This document shows, piece by piece, positions 1-8,462 of a stretch of 39,025 bases of DNA. Source of the DNA: Candidatus Galligastranaerophilus intestinavium (GTDB lineage Bacteria > Cyanobacteriota > Vampirovibrionia > Gastranaerophilales > Gastranaerophilaceae). Under the pieces are notes generated by a model that saw only the letters and a program-made list of their open reading frames with translations, searched no databases and had not been told where the DNA came from. Position 1 is the first letter of the stretch. Each line of letters begins with the position of its first letter. The position numbers and the translations under genes were made by a program. The DNA lies in the NCBI GenBank assembly GCA_018716625.1, contig DVJQ01000071.1, forward strand, positions 1 through 39,025, given 5' to 3'.

Positions 1-6
1 TAAAAA

Positions 7-2355
7 ATGAATGATGAAATAATAACAAAACTGGAAAATGCTGACATTCAAAAGGCAACAAGTTCGATTAGGGCTTATATGGAACTTAAAAAAACTTGTG
101 CGGACGCTATTTTGTTTTATCGTGTCGGTGATTTTTATGAAACTTTTTTTGATGATGCAATTTTATTTTCAAAAAATTGCAATATTACCCTTACAAGCAG
201 AAAATACGGCGCTTTAGGACGCGTTGCACTTGCGGGAATACCACAGAAAGCTTTTTGTATTTATGTAAAAAAGTTGTTGGATTTAAACTTTAAAATAGCT
301 CGTGCCGAGCAATTTTGCGATGAAAAAGGAAATTATTACCGAAAGATTGTAAGAGTTTACAGCTCTGCTACAGTCTATGAAAGTGAATTTTTACAAGCGG
401 ACAAAAACAGCTATTTGGCTGCAATATACAAAGACGGCCCAAAATACGGTTTTTCATATGCAGATGTTTCGCAGGGCGGTTTTTATCTGACATGCGGCAC
501 AAAAGAAGAAATTAAATTTGAAATTACAAAACTTAGCCCAAGCGAGCTGCTTTTAAATTCTCAAGAGTTGCTTTTTGAATTTAGAGAACTTATAAAAGAC
601 AGAAAAAATACGCTGATTTGTCCTGATTATTTTTCAGGGCGCAAATTTGATATTAAAAAGGGCGAATTTGCTTTGGGTTATCGCGCCGCCAATGCTGTAC
701 TTGAATATGTTTTGGAAAATCAAAAAGATTTTGCGCCAAAACTTGATGAAATTAAAAAATACAGTGTTTCAAATTTTATGTCTATGGACTATGAAACACG
801 CCGCTCTCTTGAACTTGTCAGAATGCAGGCGGATTTTAAAAAGCAAGGGAGCCTCTTTTGGTTTTTGGATAATACAAAAACTCCTATGGGCAGAAGGCTT
901 TTAAGGGAGTGGATGAGCGCGCCCTTGAATAATTCCGAAATGATTTTAAAAAGGCAGGCGGTAATACAAAAACTTTGCTCAAAAAAATCTTTAAGGACTG
1001 AAATTGAGAGCTTTTTGGACAGTTTTTGCGATATGCTGAGATACAGTGCAAAAATTTCAAATAAAACAATAACATACAAGGAGCTTGTGGAAATATCCAA
1101 AGTGCTCTTTAGGGCTAAAAAACTGGAAGGTATTTTAGGCGAATTTGAAAAAGGTTTTTTTAAAACAGACAGCGAATCTATAGAGCTTTTATATGATTTT
1201 TCTCAAATTATACAAAAAACATTTGATGAGAATATAAATGAGGATTCTTGCGAGCTTTACCCCATAAAAGAGGGAGTTTGCGACAGACTTGACTTTCTAA
1301 GGTTTGAATTAAAAGAAGTGCACGAAAATTTTAAGCTTTTGGAGAAAAAACAGCAGGAAACAGTTCATAAAAATGCAAAAATAAAATTTTTACCAAATAT
1401 CGGATATTATTATGAAGCCCCGCAAAGTGCCGCACAAAATATTGATAACGACTTTATAATTAAACAAAAGTTGTCAAGTACAATAAGATATGCGGATAAT
1501 GAGCTTATAGAATATGAAGAAAAAATAAATTCTCTAAAATATTCAATTTTGCAGCTAGAGAAAGATATCTTTGATAAGCTTTTGACGTATTGTTGCGAGT
1601 TGACGCCAAAAATAAGGGAATTTGCAAGGCTTTGCGCGTATTTTGATGTTACAAACTCTCTTGCAAATTGTATTGTCGAGAATAGTTTTGCGCAGGTAAA
1701 ATACAATAATGACGGTGCTTTTGAGCTTATTGAGGCAATGCATCCTTGTGTGTATAAATTAAAAGAAAACTATGTTAAAAACGATACGCAAATTTTTGCA
1801 AAAAATATTCTGACCATATTAACAGGAGCTAATATGTCAGGAAAATCAACATATTTGAAGCAAAATGCCATCGCGGTTATACTTTCTCAAATGTGCGGTT
1901 ACACTTGTGCAAAAAGCGCTAATATGCCTATTTTTGACAGAATTTTTTTCCATGGGGTAGTTTTTGACAATTTGCGCGATGGGGAGTCAACTTTTTTTGC
2001 CGAAATGAAAAAAATTGCCTACATTTTAAATAATTCAACAAAAGACACCCTTGTAATCTTTGATGAACCTGTTAAAGGAACCAACAAAGAGGAGTCTGAG
2101 GCGTTAATTTGTGCGATACTGGAGTACATTAAACAGAATATTTGTTCAAAAACCATTGTCGCAACTCATTTTGTCAACATTGCAAAGCATTTTTTAAATG
2201 ATAAATTTTCTAAATTAATTTTTGTTGACTTTGAAACAAAAATAATTAAACAAGGGATAGCGCCGCACTCAAGTGCATTTTGTGTGGCACACCAAGCAGG
2301 GTTGGCAGAAAGTATAATTGAAAATGCAAAAAGATACTCTTTGGGGCAATTATAA
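7..2355 (+). CDS. mutS: MutS-family DNA mismatch repair ATPase
   Basis: Recognises mismatched DNA and starts repair through ATP-driven clamp formation. The 782 residues show MutS1 order: mismatch-binding domain with GDFYETFF (Phe43-Tyr-Glu45 equals the F-x-E wedge), connector, lever/clamp, then ATPase with P-loop TGANMSGKST near residue 606, the RDGESTFFAEM signature segment, and Walker B VIFDEP near 684. C-terminal SSAFCVAHQAGL matches the helix-turn-helix region. There is no Smr nuclease domain, so it is not MutS2. The family's usual DEIGRGTS after Walker B is replaced by DEPVKGTN, a divergent feature. At 782 residues it is shorter than E. coli MutS (853), consistent with lacking the tetramerisation tail. 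An in-frame TAA at 1-3 lies just before the ATG, so the gene cannot begin earlier; its ribosome site lies outside the window. No mutL is seen nearby. Confidence 0.9.
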   Translation: MNDEIITKLENADIQKATSSIRAYMELKKTCADAILFYRVGDFYETFFDDAILFSKNCNITLTSRKYGALGRVALAGIPQKAFCIYVKKLLDLNFKIARAEQFCDEKGNYYRKIVRVYSSATVYESEFLQADKNSYLAAIYKDGPKYGFSYADVSQGGFYLTCGTKEEIKFEITKLSPSELLLNSQELLFEFRELIKDRKNTLICPDYFSGRKFDIKKGEFALGYRAANAVLEYVLENQKDFAPKLDEIKKYSVSNFMSMDYETRRSLELVRMQADFKKQGSLFWFLDNTKTPMGRRLLREWMSAPLNNSEMILKRQAVIQKLCSKKSLRTEIESFLDSFCDMLRYSAKISNKTITYKELVEISKVLFRAKKLEGILGEFEKGFFKTDSESIELLYDFSQIIQKTFDENINEDSCELYPIKEGVCDRLDFLRFELKEVHENFKLLEKKQQETVHKNAKIKFLPNIGYYYEAPQSAAQNIDNDFIIKQKLSSTIRYADNELIEYEEKINSLKYSILQLEKDIFDKLLTYCCELTPKIREFARLCAYFDVTNSLANCIVENSFAQVKYNNDGAFELIEAMHPCVYKLKENYVKNDTQIFAKNILTILTGANMSGKSTYLKQNAIAVILSQMCGYTCAKSANMPIFDRIFFHGVVFDNLRDGESTFFAEMKKIAYILNNSTKDTLVIFDEPVKGTNKEESEALICAILEYIKQNICSKTIVATHFVNIAKHFLNDKFSKLIFVDFETKIIKQGIAPHSSAFCVAHQAGLAESIIENAKRYSLGQL

Positions 2356-2380
2356 AATACTTTTTTTGACGGATAATAAA

Positions 2381-2527
2381 ATGTCAAAACACTGTAATAA
2401 TATCCTTATGAACCAGAAAAATATAATTGCATACATATGGAATAATCTTCACCCCGTTACTCACTTTTGGATTATCATAAGCTCTGTCGGTATTATGTGT
2501 CTTTGCACACTTTTTAACATGGGCTAG
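2381..2527 (+). CDS. possible 48-residue membrane peptide
   Basis: This short ORF starts 25 bases after mutS and fills the gap to the convergent barrel gene. It has one hydrophobic stretch near its C terminus (FWIIISSVGIMCLCTLF) that could span a membrane, preceded by a polar N-terminal half. A weak ribosome-binding sequence (GGAT) lies about 9 bases before the ATG at 2381. Its TAG stop overlaps the TAG stop of the opposite-strand gene through the palindrome CTAG at 2524-2527. No family is recognised. It may be a chance ORF or an extended 3' region of the mutS transcript. Confidence 0.3.
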   Translation: MSKHCNNILMNQKNIIAYIWNNLHPVTHFWIIISSVGIMCLCTLFNMG

Positions 2528-3759
2528 ATGAAAAACTGAGTCAGGAAGTAGATAGCGTTAGTGTTTGTGTTTGTTTTTTCATTATTTGAAAAAACGTAGT
2601 TGAGTGCGAATTTCAGCCTTTGTTTGAACACAAAGTAATTGAGCCCCACCGAGTATTCGTGATTGACGTTGTTGTGTGAATTTACATCACTGTCAAAGTA
2701 GTCGTATCTTGCCAAAAGTTGCAGTTTTGGCGTAAAGTTCCAGCCAACCGTTGTAAAAAAGCCCTGACGTTTTCTCGGGTCAAAATAATCTCCGTTTGAG
2801 CCGTTTGCATATGCGTATTCAAAATTCATGAGAAATTTTTTGTACTCGTATGTCATAGCCGCACTGTACACTTCGTAATTATCCCCTCTGTGGCCGACAT
2901 CGGCTCCTGCGTAGAATTTTAAATTTCTAAAATAGCTGCCTTCTTGTTTGTAGAAAGGTTTAACGCCTACTCTGCCGATAAATTCCGCGCCGTCTTTAAA
3001 ACCCTGAGTAAAACGTGTGCTCGTGTATCCGCCAAGGTTGTACTCAAGCGCGCCTTTGTGTCCGATAAATGAAATGCCCGTTGAAATCGCATCGCCGAAT
3101 TCTCTTGATATTTGCGCCCTTTGTGCAAAGGGAAGCGCAAAAGAGCTCATTGAACCTTCAAGACCAATAGGAGAGCGAGAAACACCAAGTCGCATTTTAT
3201 GGTTTGGGTTAAAATTTCTCTCTATGTATAAGTTTGAAAACTTGCCAAAAAATGCATTGTCCAGGTCATCTACATTTCTTGTAAAGGCGTATTCCGTAAA
3301 AAATCTGTACTTATTATCCAAAAACTTTGATTCCACAACTGCATTTATGTCAAAAGGATAGGTAGTATTTAAGTCCCCTCTTTTTTCCTCAAAGCTTGCA
3401 ATACCCTGAAAACGCAGTTCGCCCGATATTTCATTTATGTATTTATTGTCAAACCTGAGCATTTTTTTCTGTGCAAAAGTTTTTTCGCTAAAAAGTTTAA
3501 AGTCTAAGTGGTTGTCGTCCTCAAACTCAACATCTGTAGTTGTGTCGCCGTCAATTGTTTCATCAAGTGTTATTATTTTGTCTTTTAACACTTCTCCTTT
3601 TTTTATATACTCTTTTTCTTCCTTTTGTGCATCTAAAAACGCCCCTTCATTTTCTTCAATCGCAAAAACGGGAGTAAGGGGAAATACCAGTATAACAAGG
3701 AATGTCAGGAGAGTTTTTAAAGAGATATTTTTCATACCGTTAGGTAAATATTTTAACAT
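2524..3759 (-). CDS. outer-membrane beta-barrel, Porin_O_P-like
   Basis: Predicted outer-membrane porin that would let small (perhaps anionic) solutes pass. A signal peptide is clear: basic start, hydrophobic run LLTFLVILVFPLTP, then cleavage after VFA. After an acidic linker (residues about 32-80) the rest is alternating amphipathic strands rich in Tyr, Phe, Asn and Gly, ending in an aromatic-rich strand (YFLTQFFI). Segments such as RLGVSRSPIGLEG and PKLQLLARYDYFDSD resemble the phosphate-selective porin O/P family. The translation could begin at 3759, or at the ATG at 3735 (MKNISLK), which gives a more typical signal peptide; neither has a strong ribosome site. The gene is alone on its strand and divergent from rimP. 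The substrate cannot be told from sequence. Confidence 0.8.
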   Translation of the reverse strand: MLKYLPNGMKNISLKTLLTFLVILVFPLTPVFAIEENEGAFLDAQKEEKEYIKKGEVLKDKIITLDETIDGDTTTDVEFEDDNHLDFKLFSEKTFAQKKMLRFDNKYINEISGELRFQGIASFEEKRGDLNTTYPFDINAVVESKFLDNKYRFFTEYAFTRNVDDLDNAFFGKFSNLYIERNFNPNHKMRLGVSRSPIGLEGSMSSFALPFAQRAQISREFGDAISTGISFIGHKGALEYNLGGYTSTRFTQGFKDGAEFIGRVGVKPFYKQEGSYFRNLKFYAGADVGHRGDNYEVYSAAMTYEYKKFLMNFEYAYANGSNGDYFDPRKRQGFFTTVGWNFTPKLQLLARYDYFDSDVNSHNNVNHEYSVGLNYFVFKQRLKFALNYVFSNNEKTNTNTNAIYFLTQFFI

Positions 3760-3772
3760 AAATCTTAAAATT

Positions 3773-3803
3773 TTGTTTGTTTTTGGCTACTTTATGCTAT
3801 ACT
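3773..3803 (+). promoter_or_regulatory. extended -10 promoter of rimP-nusA
   Basis: TGCTATACT at 3795-3803 is a good extended -10 element. TTG-containing -35 candidates lie at 3773-3778 (spacing 19) and 3777-3782 (spacing 15). Transcription would begin near 3810, leaving a leader of about 97 bases before rimP. Predicted by eye only. Confidence 0.5.
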
Positions 3804-3853
3804 TTATTTAGTGTTTTTTATTAAACACTGACGGATTATTAAAAGAAATTCCG

Positions 3854-3887
3854 GAGCGGCTTTTTAAAAAAAACCGTTCTTTTTTTT
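3854..3887 (+). terminator. terminator-like hairpin in the rimP leader
   Basis: GAGCGG (3854-3859) pairs with CCGTTC (3874-3879), extended inward by T5/A5 pairing, and is followed by T8 at 3880-3887. It is a textbook intrinsic terminator shape, but it lies downstream of the predicted promoter and only 19 bases before the rimP ATG. It may therefore act as an attenuator of the rimP-nusA operon rather than the end of an upstream gene. Confidence 0.65.
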
Positions 3888-3906
3888 CAAAAAAAACAAG
3901 GAACAA

Positions 3907-4425
3907 ATGAAAGAACATTTTAATAAAAAAGAAATAATAGAAAAATTGACTCCTGTGGTTGAGAATACTTCAATGCGATATAATCTCATACCGCTTGAAA
4001 TTTCCCTTGAAAAAGAAAACGGACACTGGTTTTTAAGGATTTTTATATACAGAGCGGACAAGGGAGTTTCTCACCAAGACTGTGAAAACGTTACGCGCTC
4101 TCTGGGTGATCTTCTTGATGAGCTTATACCGTTTAAGTATTACCTTGAAGTGTCATCTCCGGGGTTGAACAGGAAACTGAAAAGTGCCAGAGAGTATATG
4201 ATTTTCAAAGACTTTGATGTCATTGTAAAAGTAAAAAATATGCTTGAGGGTATCAAAACAAAGACAATTAAAGCAGTTTTAAAAGATTACCTTGAAAACG
4301 AGGCGATTGTTATTTTGGCAAAGGAAAATAATATGCAGTATCAAGTTGAGTTTGATAATATTTTTAGTGTAAGACTTGATGAAGACGAGCTGATTAATAA
4401 AAATAAAGGAGAAGATAATGATTAA
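3907..4425 (+). CDS. rimP: ribosome maturation factor RimP
   Basis: RimP assists late assembly of the 30S subunit. The 172-residue protein has the family's N-terminal alpha/beta domain (PLEISLEKENGHWFLRIFIY) with the hallmark LEVSSPGLNRKL motif near residue 80, followed by a small C-terminal SH3-like barrel. The ATG at 3907 is served by an AAGGA ribosome site at 3898-3902. It is the first gene of a three-gene operon, overlapping nusA by 8 bases, which is the conserved bacterial order rimP-nusA. The length is normal to slightly long for the family. A hairpin with a U-tract in its leader may control expression. Confidence 0.95.
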   Translation: MKEHFNKKEIIEKLTPVVENTSMRYNLIPLEISLEKENGHWFLRIFIYRADKGVSHQDCENVTRSLGDLLDELIPFKYYLEVSSPGLNRKLKSAREYMIFKDFDVIVKVKNMLEGIKTKTIKAVLKDYLENEAIVILAKENNMQYQVEFDNIFSVRLDEDELINKNKGEDND

Positions 4426-5638
4426 AATCGGAACAGCGCTTTTTGAAGCGGCAGAGCAGTTGGAACGCGAAAAAGGCATTTCAAAAGATGTTTTGGTAAG
4501 TTCACTTTGCGATGCACTTGTGGCTGCTTATAAAAAGCACATCAGAGATAAAGATGCAGAAAACGTTGAAGCGATTTTAGATGAAACAACAGGTGAAATT
4601 GGCGTTTTTAGAACTAAGGTTGTGGTAAGTGAAGTTGAAAACGAAGACTTGGAAATATCCTTAGAAGATGCAAAAGAAATCGATGAGGAAGTTGAACTTG
4701 ACGATGAAGTTAAAATCGAAGTAACTCCCGAGAACTTTGGAAGAATTGCAGCTCAAAGTGCAAAACAAGTCATTACTCAAAGAATAAGAGAAGCTGAAAG
4801 AAAACTTGTGCTTGACGAGTTTATGTCTAAAAAAGGCACGCTTATTACAGGTATAATTCAAAGAAGGGACGATAGAAACGTTATTGTAAATATTGGTAAA
4901 ACAGACGCTATTATGCCTTCTCGCGAGCAAATCCCCGGAGAATATTACAAACCAGGAAACAGAATAAGAGTATTTGTGCTTGATGTAAAAGAAACGTCCC
5001 GTCTGCCTCAGGTTATTGTTTCTCAGGCTCATCCCGAAATTGTAAGAGAGTTGTTTGAACTTGAAGTACCTGAAATTGAAGACGGCATTGTTGAAATTAA
5101 ATCAATCGCGCGTGAAGCAGGTTTTAGAACTAAGCTTGCGGTATGGTCCAATGACCCCTCGGTTGACTCCGTTGGCGCTTGTATCGGGCCAAGAGGTTCA
5201 AGAATACAGACAATTGTAGGTGAGTTGAAAAACGAAAAAATTGATATTGTAAGATATTCTCAAGATCCTGTTGAATATATTGTCAATGCTCTTTCGCCTG
5301 CTCGCATTATATCTGTAGATATTTTGTCAGATGATGAAAACAAAAAAGAAGTTTTCGTTATTGTTCCTGATGATCAACTCTCACTTGCAATAGGTAGAGA
5401 AGGTCAAAACGTAAGACTTGCTCACCGCTTAACAGGTTGGAAGATTGATATTAAATCAGAAACTCAGGCTCGTGCTATGGAAGATGAGCGTGAAAGACAA
5501 ATGCTTGAAGAAATGAAGGCTCAGCAGGAAGAACAAAACGTGCCCGAGCAAGAAAATGAAGAACAGGTGCAAGAAGTTGCACAGGAAGCAGAACCTCAAG
5601 AAGAACATAACGAGCAAACTGAAGTAGAAAATGCTTAG
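4418..5638 (+). CDS. nusA: transcription termination/antitermination factor NusA
   Basis: NusA binds RNA polymerase and nascent RNA and controls pausing, termination and antitermination. The 406 residues contain the N-terminal polymerase-binding domain (1-125), an S1 domain (about 135-202), KH1 with GPRG at 257-260 and KH2 with GREG at 326-329. The last 55 residues are a Gln/Glu-rich acidic tail that replaces the two C-terminal acidic repeats of E. coli NusA, so the core is a short NusA as in many non-proteobacteria. A GGAG site precedes the ATG inside rimP. The usual downstream ylxR/infB genes are absent; a formyltransferase gene overlaps the nusA stop by 8 bases. Confidence 0.96.
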   Translation: MIKIGTALFEAAEQLEREKGISKDVLVSSLCDALVAAYKKHIRDKDAENVEAILDETTGEIGVFRTKVVVSEVENEDLEISLEDAKEIDEEVELDDEVKIEVTPENFGRIAAQSAKQVITQRIREAERKLVLDEFMSKKGTLITGIIQRRDDRNVIVNIGKTDAIMPSREQIPGEYYKPGNRIRVFVLDVKETSRLPQVIVSQAHPEIVRELFELEVPEIEDGIVEIKSIAREAGFRTKLAVWSNDPSVDSVGACIGPRGSRIQTIVGELKNEKIDIVRYSQDPVEYIVNALSPARIISVDILSDDENKKEVFVIVPDDQLSLAIGREGQNVRLAHRLTGWKIDIKSETQARAMEDERERQMLEEMKAQQEEQNVPEQENEEQVQEVAQEAEPQEEHNEQTEVENA

Positions 5639-6506
5639 GGTTCTTGTTGTCGGATATGATAAAATGCTCAACGCTTTAATCTCGGGCAGTGTTTACTCGG
5701 GACATAGGGTAGTTGGCGCAATGAGAATTGACAGGGTGAATTATTCAAAATTCGCCCTGTTTTTAAAAGATATTTTTGCCCCAAGCCATGATTTAGCCAT
5801 AATAAAAGCCTTTGGTGTCCAAGATATTAATGCTAAATCAATTAATTCAAAAGAATTTAAAAAGGAATTTGAGAGGCTAAGACCCGATGTTATCCTTGTC
5901 GGTTCTTGGGGTGAGAAAATTTCATCCGAAATATTTAATTTGCCCAGACTTGGTACAATTAATTGCCATCCGTCCCTTTTACCTCGTCATCGCGGTGCTA
6001 ATCCTTATTTTTGGACAATTTTTGCAGGGGAAGATTTAAGCGGCGTTACTTTTCATTATGTAAACGAAAAGTTTGACTGTGGGGACATTCTTTTGCAGGA
6101 AGCTGTCATGATTGACCCTGATATGGACTCGGGAGAACTTCGTGACAGATGTTCAAAATTTGCTCAGGGTCTTGTGGGCGAGCTTTTAAACAAGTTGGAA
6201 AAAGGGGAGATTATACCTCAAAAACAAGATGAAAGCCGCGCTACGTATGAGTTTCAGCTATGCGAAAAAGACACTATTGTTGATTTGAGAAGAACAAGAA
6301 AAGAAATTCATAATCATATAAGAGCTCTAAGACCTTGGTATATGCCATCTTTCAGGCGTGGTTCAAGAAGAATTTATTTTAAAAAATATAAATTTCTGGC
6401 GCTTGATGAAAAATATCGGAATAAAAAAATCGGTGCGATAGTTTTCGAAAATGCCAAAACGCTAATTGTTCGCTCCTTTGATTGTCTTATTGAAATTATT
6501 AAGTGA
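5631..6506 (+). CDS. formyltransferase, methionyl-tRNA formyltransferase-like
   Basis: Predicted to move a formyl group from 10-formyltetrahydrofolate to an amine acceptor. The N-terminal Rossmann-like domain carries the catalytic triad pattern of the family: Asn111 and His113 in INCHPSLLPRHRGANP and Asp149 in FDCGDIL. A C-terminal region with RALRPWYMPSFR resembles the Fmt C-terminal domain that binds initiator tRNA. At 291 residues it is shorter than typical Fmt (about 315), and its N terminus (VLVVGYDKM) is atypical. It could be the true Fmt or a paralogue acting on another amine such as a nucleotide sugar. It overlaps nusA by 8 bases, and its neighbours are translation/transcription genes, which favours a tRNA role. 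Its stop region overlaps metF on the other strand. Confidence 0.8.
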   Translation: MLRVLVVGYDKMLNALISGSVYSGHRVVGAMRIDRVNYSKFALFLKDIFAPSHDLAIIKAFGVQDINAKSINSKEFKKEFERLRPDVILVGSWGEKISSEIFNLPRLGTINCHPSLLPRHRGANPYFWTIFAGEDLSGVTFHYVNEKFDCGDILLQEAVMIDPDMDSGELRDRCSKFAQGLVGELLNKLEKGEIIPQKQDESRATYEFQLCEKDTIVDLRRTRKEIHNHIRALRPWYMPSFRRGSRRIYFKKYKFLALDEKYRNKKIGAIVFENAKTLIVRSFDCLIEIIK

Positions 6507-7362
6507 TATTTTTTATGACTTCAAGCGAGCTTTTGGCTTTGTTGAGTGTGTAGAAGTGCATGCCCAAAACTCCAAATTCAAGCAATTTTTGAGTTTGTTT
6601 TGAGGCAAATTCAACCCCTGCTTTGATTGTGTCCTCTTTTGAGTTTTCGTATTTTTCAAAATATTCAAAAACTTTTCTGTCAATTTTTGTGCCTGAAAGC
6701 TCCACAATTCTTTTTAACTGTTTAAAGCTTGTTATTGGCATAACCCCCGGAATAACAGGTATTTTAACTCCTGCGTCTGTGCATTTATCAAAAAAATTAT
6801 AAAAACAGTCGTTGTCAAAAAATACTTGTGTGTACGCAACTTTTGCGCCAAGCTCCTGTTTTTTATACAACACAAGAATATCATCCTCAAGACTTTTTGC
6901 CCTAGGGTGTTTCTCAGGGTATGCCGCAACCGCAAATTCAAGTTCGCTGTGTTTTCTTAAATATTCAATAAGTTCAATTGCGCTTTTAAAATCCCTGTAG
7001 CATACATCTATATCTAAAGGCTCATCGCCTCTTAGCGCCAAGATGTTAGTTATTCCCATCTGTTCAATTTCTTTTATATAATTTTCAATATATTCTCTGC
7101 TTGAGCATACACAGGTAAAATGAGGCATAACGGGTTGTTTTAAATGGTTTGTGAGTTCTTTTACAATCTCAAGAGAGGTATTTTTGTTTGAGCCTCCTGC
7201 GCCATAGGTAACAGAAATGAGCGCAGGCTTTTGTTCATTCATTTTGGCAAGTTCTATAAAGAGATTTTCAACCTTTTTTTTCAAATTTTCGCCCTTTGGC
7301 GGAAAAACTTCAAAAGAAAATACAGGAGCCTTTTGACTTTTGTATATTTCGCTAAGTTTCAT
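6499..7362 (-). CDS. metF: methylenetetrahydrofolate reductase
   Basis: Reduces 5,10-methylene-tetrahydrofolate to 5-methyl-tetrahydrofolate for methionine synthesis, using FAD. The 287 residues match the short bacterial MetF: FSFEVFPPKG with the catalytic Glu18, SVTYGAGGS, PHFTCVC, and LALRGDEP with Asp113 (equivalent to E. coli Asp120, which contacts the flavin). It is the last gene of the mlaE-mlaF-MCE-lpxK-metF string; its ATG overlaps the lpxK stop as ATGA, suggesting coupled translation. No SAM riboswitch can fit upstream because of this overlap. Its 3' end overlaps the convergent formyltransferase gene by 8 bases; both genes use one-carbon folates, possibly by coincidence. Confidence 0.95.
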   Translation of the reverse strand: MKLSEIYKSQKAPVFSFEVFPPKGENLKKKVENLFIELAKMNEQKPALISVTYGAGGSNKNTSLEIVKELTNHLKQPVMPHFTCVCSSREYIENYIKEIEQMGITNILALRGDEPLDIDVCYRDFKSAIELIEYLRKHSELEFAVAAYPEKHPRAKSLEDDILVLYKKQELGAKVAYTQVFFDNDCFYNFFDKCTDAGVKIPVIPGVMPITSFKQLKRIVELSGTKIDRKVFEYFEKYENSKEDTIKAGVEFASKQTQKLLEFGVLGMHFYTLNKAKSSLEVIKNIT

Positions 7363-8459
7363 TTTTTTACCCCTCTCTCAAGCGCATAAAACAAACCATT
7401 GTCAGTAAAGTTTGCACATAGTTTCATACTTAAAAAGTTTATTGCGCTAATATTTTTAACGTACTGTTTTATTTTTACCTCGTCTTTTTGCGTTGTGATT
7501 ATCGTATCTACATTAAGCTCTCGGGCTTTTTTTACTATTTTTTCAATATCATCTTGTGTGTATGAGTAGTGATCGCAAAAAGTTTCCGCATAGACAAGAT
7601 TTAGAGATTTTTTAAGGTAATTGTAGAATTGCTGCGGTTGTCCTATTGCACAAAATGCAATGACTTTTTTGTTGTTTATTTGAACCTCAAGCCCGTTTTT
7701 TATGTTGTAAAAGCCGCCTTGGGTGAAGTTGCATATGACGCTTTTTTTTGTTTTTATTTTTTCTAAAATTTCTTTTTTATTCTCTAAAATATTTTCGTCA
7801 CCTTTGTTTGAAATAACTGCATAATCAGCTCTTTTAGATTCGCCCAGAGGCTCTCTTAATGCGCCAAGGGGAAGCAGAAACCCGTTTGAAAATTGTTTTT
7901 TTGAATCTATGGTAAGAATGGTAAAATCTTTTTTAATTTTTCTGTTTGAAAAGCCGTCATCTAAAACTACAACCTCGCAACCGTAATTTTTGTATGCAAG
8001 TTGCGCTGCCTCTACCCTGTTTTTTGATGTTAAGACTATGCAGTTTTTTGTGTTTTGTGCACATAAAAGCGCTTCATCTCCACATATTGCACCGTCATCA
8101 TAGTAGGTTTTTGTATAATCTTTTATTATATTCACATTTTTGTTGTTAAGTTTTGCGCCGTATCCGCGCGAAATAACGGCAGTTTTTTTCTTTAGCTCAT
8201 TTGCGCAATAATTTGCAAGTTCGCATACTATGGGGGTTTTGCCTACTCCGCCAGTTGTCAGGTTGCCTACACATATTACATATGGTTTAACTTTTTTTTC
8301 TTTTAAAATTTTTATGGAGTATAAAAAATTTTTAGAAATGATTATAATGCCATAGAAAACGCTTATGATGCCAAGCGGTACAAACAGTAACAAGCTTACT
8401 AAAAGCGCAGGCTTCTTTGCGTAATGGTATTTGCTTATAATTACCTTTAAATTTTCCAT
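7359..8459 (-). CDS. lpxK: tetraacyldisaccharide 4'-kinase (lipid A synthesis)
   Basis: Phosphorylates the 4' position of the lipid A disaccharide at the inner membrane. An N-terminal hydrophobic segment (about residues 18-42) anchors it. The LpxK P-loop VGNLTTGGVGKTP is at residues 64-76, followed by SRGYGAK, and VVLDDGFSNRKI holds the conserved Asp-Asp pair used in catalysis. At 366 residues it is close to the family length. Its presence argues for lipopolysaccharide in this organism. It sits 3 bases after the MCE lipid-transport gene and overlaps metF by 4 bases, so lipid A synthesis is co-transcribed with outer-membrane lipid transport. Confidence 0.93.
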   Translation of the reverse strand: MENLKVIISKYHYAKKPALLVSLLLFVPLGIISVFYGIIIISKNFLYSIKILKEKKVKPYVICVGNLTTGGVGKTPIVCELANYCANELKKKTAVISRGYGAKLNNKNVNIIKDYTKTYYDDGAICGDEALLCAQNTKNCIVLTSKNRVEAAQLAYKNYGCEVVVLDDGFSNRKIKKDFTILTIDSKKQFSNGFLLPLGALREPLGESKRADYAVISNKGDENILENKKEILEKIKTKKSVICNFTQGGFYNIKNGLEVQINNKKVIAFCAIGQPQQFYNYLKKSLNLVYAETFCDHYSYTQDDIEKIVKKARELNVDTIITTQKDEVKIKQYVKNISAINFLSMKLCANFTDNGLFYALERGVKK

Positions 8460-8462
8460 GCC

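Noticed and set aside
7-2355. MutS2 rather than MutS
   Set aside because: The mismatch-recognition domain with F-Y-E is present and no Smr domain is found.
7363-7400. SAM riboswitch before metF
   Set aside because: metF overlaps lpxK by 4 bases, and the upstream sequence is lpxK coding sequence.
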